DNA of 56,480 bases from an uncultured Eudoraea sp. (GTDB taxonomy: Bacteria; Bacteroidota; Bacteroidia; Flavobacteriales; Flavobacteriaceae). The first letter of the stretch is position 1. The number at the start of each line of letters is the position of its first letter. The position numbers and the translations under genes were made by a program. Below, one piece after another: positions 53,791 through 56,480 of this stretch. The DNA lies in contig NZ_CAMYOM010000021.1 of NCBI RefSeq assembly GCF_947260015.1, positions 1 to 56,480 on the forward strand, read 5' to 3'. Under the pieces are notes generated by a model, which was given only the letters and a program-made list of their open reading frames with translations, did not search any database and was not told where the DNA came from.

Positions 53791-54213
53791 TTATTCCGCT
53801 TCGTAGTTCCTAGCCACTATAAATTTTGTCTTTACTGGTAATTTTTGCGCTGCAAGCCTTAAAGCTTCCTTTGCCACGTCCATAGGTACGCCTGCAACCT
53901 CGAACATTATTCTTCCGGGCTTAACTACTGCTACAAAATATTCCGGAGCTCCTTTTCCTTTACCCATACGAACCTCTAAAGGTTTTTTGGTAATAGGCTT
54001 GTCCGGGAAAATTTTAATCCATAATTGCCCTTGCCTTTTCATATACCTGGTCGCAGCAATACGAGCCGCCTCAATCTGGCGTGAAGTAAGAAAGCAGGAA
54101 TCCAAAGATTTAATCCCGAACATTCCATTTGAAAGTTGATTCCCTCTACCGGAATTCCCTTTCATACGGCCTTTCTGCGCTTTGCGAAACTTCGTTCTTT
54201 TTGGCTGTAACAT
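53791..54213 (-). CDS. rplP: Ribosomal protein L16
   Basis: The protein has 140 residues. It starts [19 protein letters not shown] and contains [20 protein letters not shown] and [17 protein letters not shown]. It helps place the A-site tRNA. Confidence 0.97.
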   Translation of the reverse strand: MLQPKRTKFRKAQKGRMKGNSGRGNQLSNGMFGIKSLDSCFLTSRQIEAARIAATRYMKRQGQLWIKIFPDKPITKKPLEVRMGKGKGAPEYFVAVVKPGRIMFEVAGVPMDVAKEALRLAAQKLPVKTKFIVARNYEAE

Positions 54214-54237
54214 AATCTCTAACTTCTTCTTTAATTA

Positions 54238-54954
54238 TTACTTTCTGCGACGTTGCTTTTTGCCTCCATCATGTTGCTTTCCTTTGGACTGTCCTTTCGA
54301 CATTCCAATTAGCGGAGAAAGCTCTCTTTTACCATAAACCTCACCTTTCATTATCCATACTTTAATTCCTAATCTTCCATAGGTAGTATGTGCTTCATGA
54401 AGAGCATAATCTATATCAGCCCTAAAAGTGGATAAAGGTATTCTACCGTCTTTATAAGATTCTGACCTGGCCATTTCTGCTCCGTTCAACCTTCCTGAAA
54501 TCTGTATTTTTATCCCTTCAGCATTCATTCTCATTGCCGCGGCAATAGCCATCTTAATTGCTCTTCTAAAGGAAATTCTATTTTCAATTTGCCGGGCTAC
54601 ACTGGCTGCTACGAGATTTGCATCAACTTCTGGCCTTTTTATCTCGTAAATATTTATTTGTACTTCCTTATCTGTAATTTTTTTAAGCTCTTCTTTCAAT
54701 TTGTCCACTTCCTGACCACCTTTCCCGATAATTATACCTGGCCTGGCCGTGGTTATGGTAACTGTAATAAGCTTTAACGTTCTTTCAATAATTACCCTTG
54801 ATACACTAGCTTTCGCCAAACGTGTATGAATATATTTTCTGATCTTATCATCTTCCGCTAGTTTATCGCCATAATCGTTTCCACCATACCAGTTAGATTC
54901 CCAACCTCTGATTATTCCTAGACGATTTCCGATTGGATTTGTTTTTTGTCCCAT
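54238..54954 (-). CDS. rpsC: Ribosomal protein S3
   Basis: The protein has 238 residues from ATG at 54954 ([20 protein letters not shown]). The longer frame to 55008 overlaps rplV and is rejected. The KH domain GXXG is in [15 protein letters not shown]. The C-terminus is a basic tail. It sits at the mRNA entry. Confidence 0.97.
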   Translation of the reverse strand: MGQKTNPIGNRLGIIRGWESNWYGGNDYGDKLAEDDKIRKYIHTRLAKASVSRVIIERTLKLITVTITTARPGIIIGKGGQEVDKLKEELKKITDKEVQINIYEIKRPEVDANLVAASVARQIENRISFRRAIKMAIAAAMRMNAEGIKIQISGRLNGAEMARSESYKDGRIPLSTFRADIDYALHEAHTTYGRLGIKVWIMKGEVYGKRELSPLIGMSKGQSKGKQHDGGKKQRRRK

Positions 54955-54964
54955 ACTAAAATTT

Positions 54965-55372
54965 CTAGCTTTGTGTATTATTGTTAGATCCCAATACCAA
55001 GGTAACATGGTTGGAACGTTTTCTTATTCTATGAGCCCTACCCTGAGGTGCCGGCCTTAATCTTTTTAGCATTCGTCCACTGTCTACTGTTATTTCTTTT
55101 ACAAACAGCTCAACTTCTTCAATATCTACCTCTTCATTTTTCGCCTGCCAGTTTGCGATTGCTGAAAGCAATAACTTTTCCAACCTACGGGAGGCTTCTT
55201 TAGGACTGAATCTAAGAATAGCAAGGGCCTTTTCTACTTCTGCTCCACGAACCAAATCTGCGACTAATCGCATTTTTCTTGGTGATGTAGGACAGTTATT
55301 TAATTTAGCAAATGCTATTTTTTGTTTTTCAGCCTTTAGTCTTTCGGCCATTTGTTTTTTTCGAACTCCCAT
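54965..55372 (-). CDS. rplV: Ribosomal protein L22
   Basis: The protein has 135 residues. [20 protein letters not shown] and the C-terminal [20 protein letters not shown] loop are L22 signatures. The first 22 residues are an extra charged N-terminus usual in this phylum. It lines the exit tunnel. Confidence 0.97.
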   Translation of the reverse strand: MGVRKKQMAERLKAEKQKIAFAKLNNCPTSPRKMRLVADLVRGAEVEKALAILRFSPKEASRRLEKLLLSAIANWQAKNEEVDIEEVELFVKEITVDSGRMLKRLRPAPQGRAHRIRKRSNHVTLVLGSNNNTQS

Positions 55373-55379
55373 AGCTTAC

Positions 55380-55658
55380 TTACTTTTTACCTTTATTTTT
55401 TGCCCCGGCATGACCTCGGAAAGATCTTGTTGGAGAGAATTCGCCCAGTTTGTGTCCTACCATATTCTCGGTAACATATACGGGGACAAATTGTCTTCCG
55501 TTGTGAACCGCAATGGTCTGACCTACAAAGTCCGGACTAATTGTCGATGCTCTGGACCAGGTCTTTATTACCGACTTCTTACCTGAACCTATATTCAGCT
55601 GGACTTTTTTATCCAAACTATGATGAATGTATGGTCCTTTTTTTAGTGAACGTGCCAT
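55380..55658 (-). CDS. rpsS: Ribosomal protein S19
   Basis: The protein has 92 residues. It starts [20 protein letters not shown] and ends [16 protein letters not shown], with the signature [19 protein letters not shown]. It forms part of the 30S head. Confidence 0.97.
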   Translation of the reverse strand: MARSLKKGPYIHHSLDKKVQLNIGSGKKSVIKTWSRASTISPDFVGQTIAVHNGRQFVPVYVTENMVGHKLGEFSPTRSFRGHAGAKNKGKK

Positions 55659-55671
55659 TTCTTTCTACTTT

Positions 55672-56480
55672 TTATTTCTTTCTACGTTCTAATATATACC
55701 TATTTGTATCCTTGGTCCTGGACCTAGTCCTGAATCCTTTTGCAGGAATTCCGTTTTTAGATCTTGGATGTCCACCAGAGGCTCTACCTTCACCACCACC
55801 CATTGGATGATCTACAGGATTCATAGCCACCGGTCTCGTTCTTGGTCTTCTACCCAACCATCTGCTTCTCCCGGCTTTACCAGAAACAATCAATTGTTGG
55901 TCTGAATTTGAGACGGCACCAATAGTACCCAAACAATTTGCCAGCACCAATCTTGTCTCACCAGAAGGCAATTTTACTGTTGCATACTTTCCTTCTCTTG
56001 CCATTAATTGAGCAAAAGTTCCAGCACTTCTTGCCATTATCGCACCCTGACCGGGACGTAATTCAATGCAAGAAATAATAGTTCCCAAAGGAATTTTATT
56101 TAAGGGAAGAGCATTACCTATCTCAGGAGCTGCATTTCCTCCAGAAGATATTTTTTGTCCTACCTGCAAGCCATTTGGAGCAATAATATATCGCTTTTCA
56201 CCATCTGTGTATTCCACCAAGGCGATAAAAGCCGTTCTATTTGGATCATACTGGATAGACTTTACTACTGCAGCAACGTCCTGCTTTTCCCGTTTGAAAT
56301 CAATAATTCGATACCTTCTTTTATGCCCACCACCTCTATGGCGTATGGTCATTTTTCCCTGACTGTTTCTACCTCCAGACTTTTTTAACGGAGCAAGCAA
56401 GCTTTTCTCCGGCTTATCAGCAGTAATGGCGTCAAACCCGTTTACTACTTTAAAACGCTGTCCTGGAGTGATCGGTTTTA
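55672..56480 (-). CDS. rplB: Ribosomal protein L2, 5'-truncated by the window edge
   Basis: The frame continues to the last base of the window ([20 protein letters not shown] at the edge), so only the first few codons are missing. An internal TTG at 56400 is not the start. Signatures include [15 protein letters not shown] and [19 protein letters not shown] near the peptidyl-transferase centre. The usual gene order puts rplW, rplD and rplC just beyond the window. Confidence 0.96.
   Translation of the reverse strand, partial: KPITPGQRFKVVNGFDAITADKPEKSLLAPLKKSGGRNSQGKMTIRHRGGGHKRRYRIIDFKREKQDVAAVVKSIQYDPNRTAFIALVEYTDGEKRYIIAPNGLQVGQKISSGGNAAPEIGNALPLNKIPLGTIISCIELRPGQGAIMARSAGTFAQLMAREGKYATVKLPSGETRLVLANCLGTIGAVSNSDQQLIVSGKAGRSRWLGRRPRTRPVAMNPVDHPMGGGEGRASGGHPRSKNGIPAKGFRTRSRTKDTNRYILERRKK

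Overview
The window is a 56.5 kb piece of an AT-rich chromosome from a marine member of the Flavobacteriaceae (Bacteroidota). The evidence is a proteorhodopsin with an adjacent retinal-forming Blh oxygenase, FecR/TonB-dependent receptor machinery with Bacteroidota-type domains (STN, DUF4974), lipoproteins with K/D/E-rich export tails, zinc-free L36 and S14, TAnnTTTG promoter boxes, and the gene order rplQ-carA-eno-gltA. No tRNA, rRNA, CRISPR array, insertion sequence or prophage was seen. The genus cannot be fixed from the sequence. Layout: (1) 1-1015, the end of an exonuclease/GIY-YIG nuclease fusion. (2) 1053-8957, minus strand, a long probable operon with cysteine/sulfur themes: a PLP-dependent cysteine or cystathionine synthase, an exported M20 peptidase, an aldose epimerase-like protein, a Crp-type regulator, a SulP/STAS anion transporter, a persulfide-dioxygenase-like protein with two rhodanese domains, DUF2892 and three tiny membrane proteins. 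(3) 9090-24739, mixed housekeeping and accessory genes: a LolC/FtsX-like permease, a NamZ-type muramidase gene broken by a frameshift, a sterol-desaturase-like protein, a YkgJ-type cysteine-cluster protein, a methyltransferase, an archaemetzincin-like lipoprotein, queE, an exported RidA, a HerA-like ATPase, hydrolases, folD and ffh. (4) 24909-30911, an ECF sigma / FecR / TonB-dependent receptor system with a divergently transcribed lipoprotein built of internal repeats. Two near-identical bipartite promoter elements, one before fecR and one before the lipoprotein gene, tie these genes into one regulon. The sigma gene itself has an ordinary housekeeping promoter. (5) 30908-32634, blh and proteorhodopsin, divergently transcribed: together they make retinal and a light-driven proton pump. 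The rhodopsin has a glycine at the position that opens a carotenoid-antenna window in xanthorhodopsin-type pumps. (6) 32700-41480: argS, an SDR/DUF2867 protein with a small partner, a carboxypeptidase-like exported protein, two pentein-fold arginine-type hydrolases and citrate synthase. (7) 41778-56480, minus strand: eno, carA and then the S10-spc-alpha ribosomal protein operon from rplQ back to rplB, which runs off the right edge. The strongest lead for something undescribed is the ECF-controlled repeat lipoprotein plus TonB receptor unit; its ligand cannot be told from sequence.
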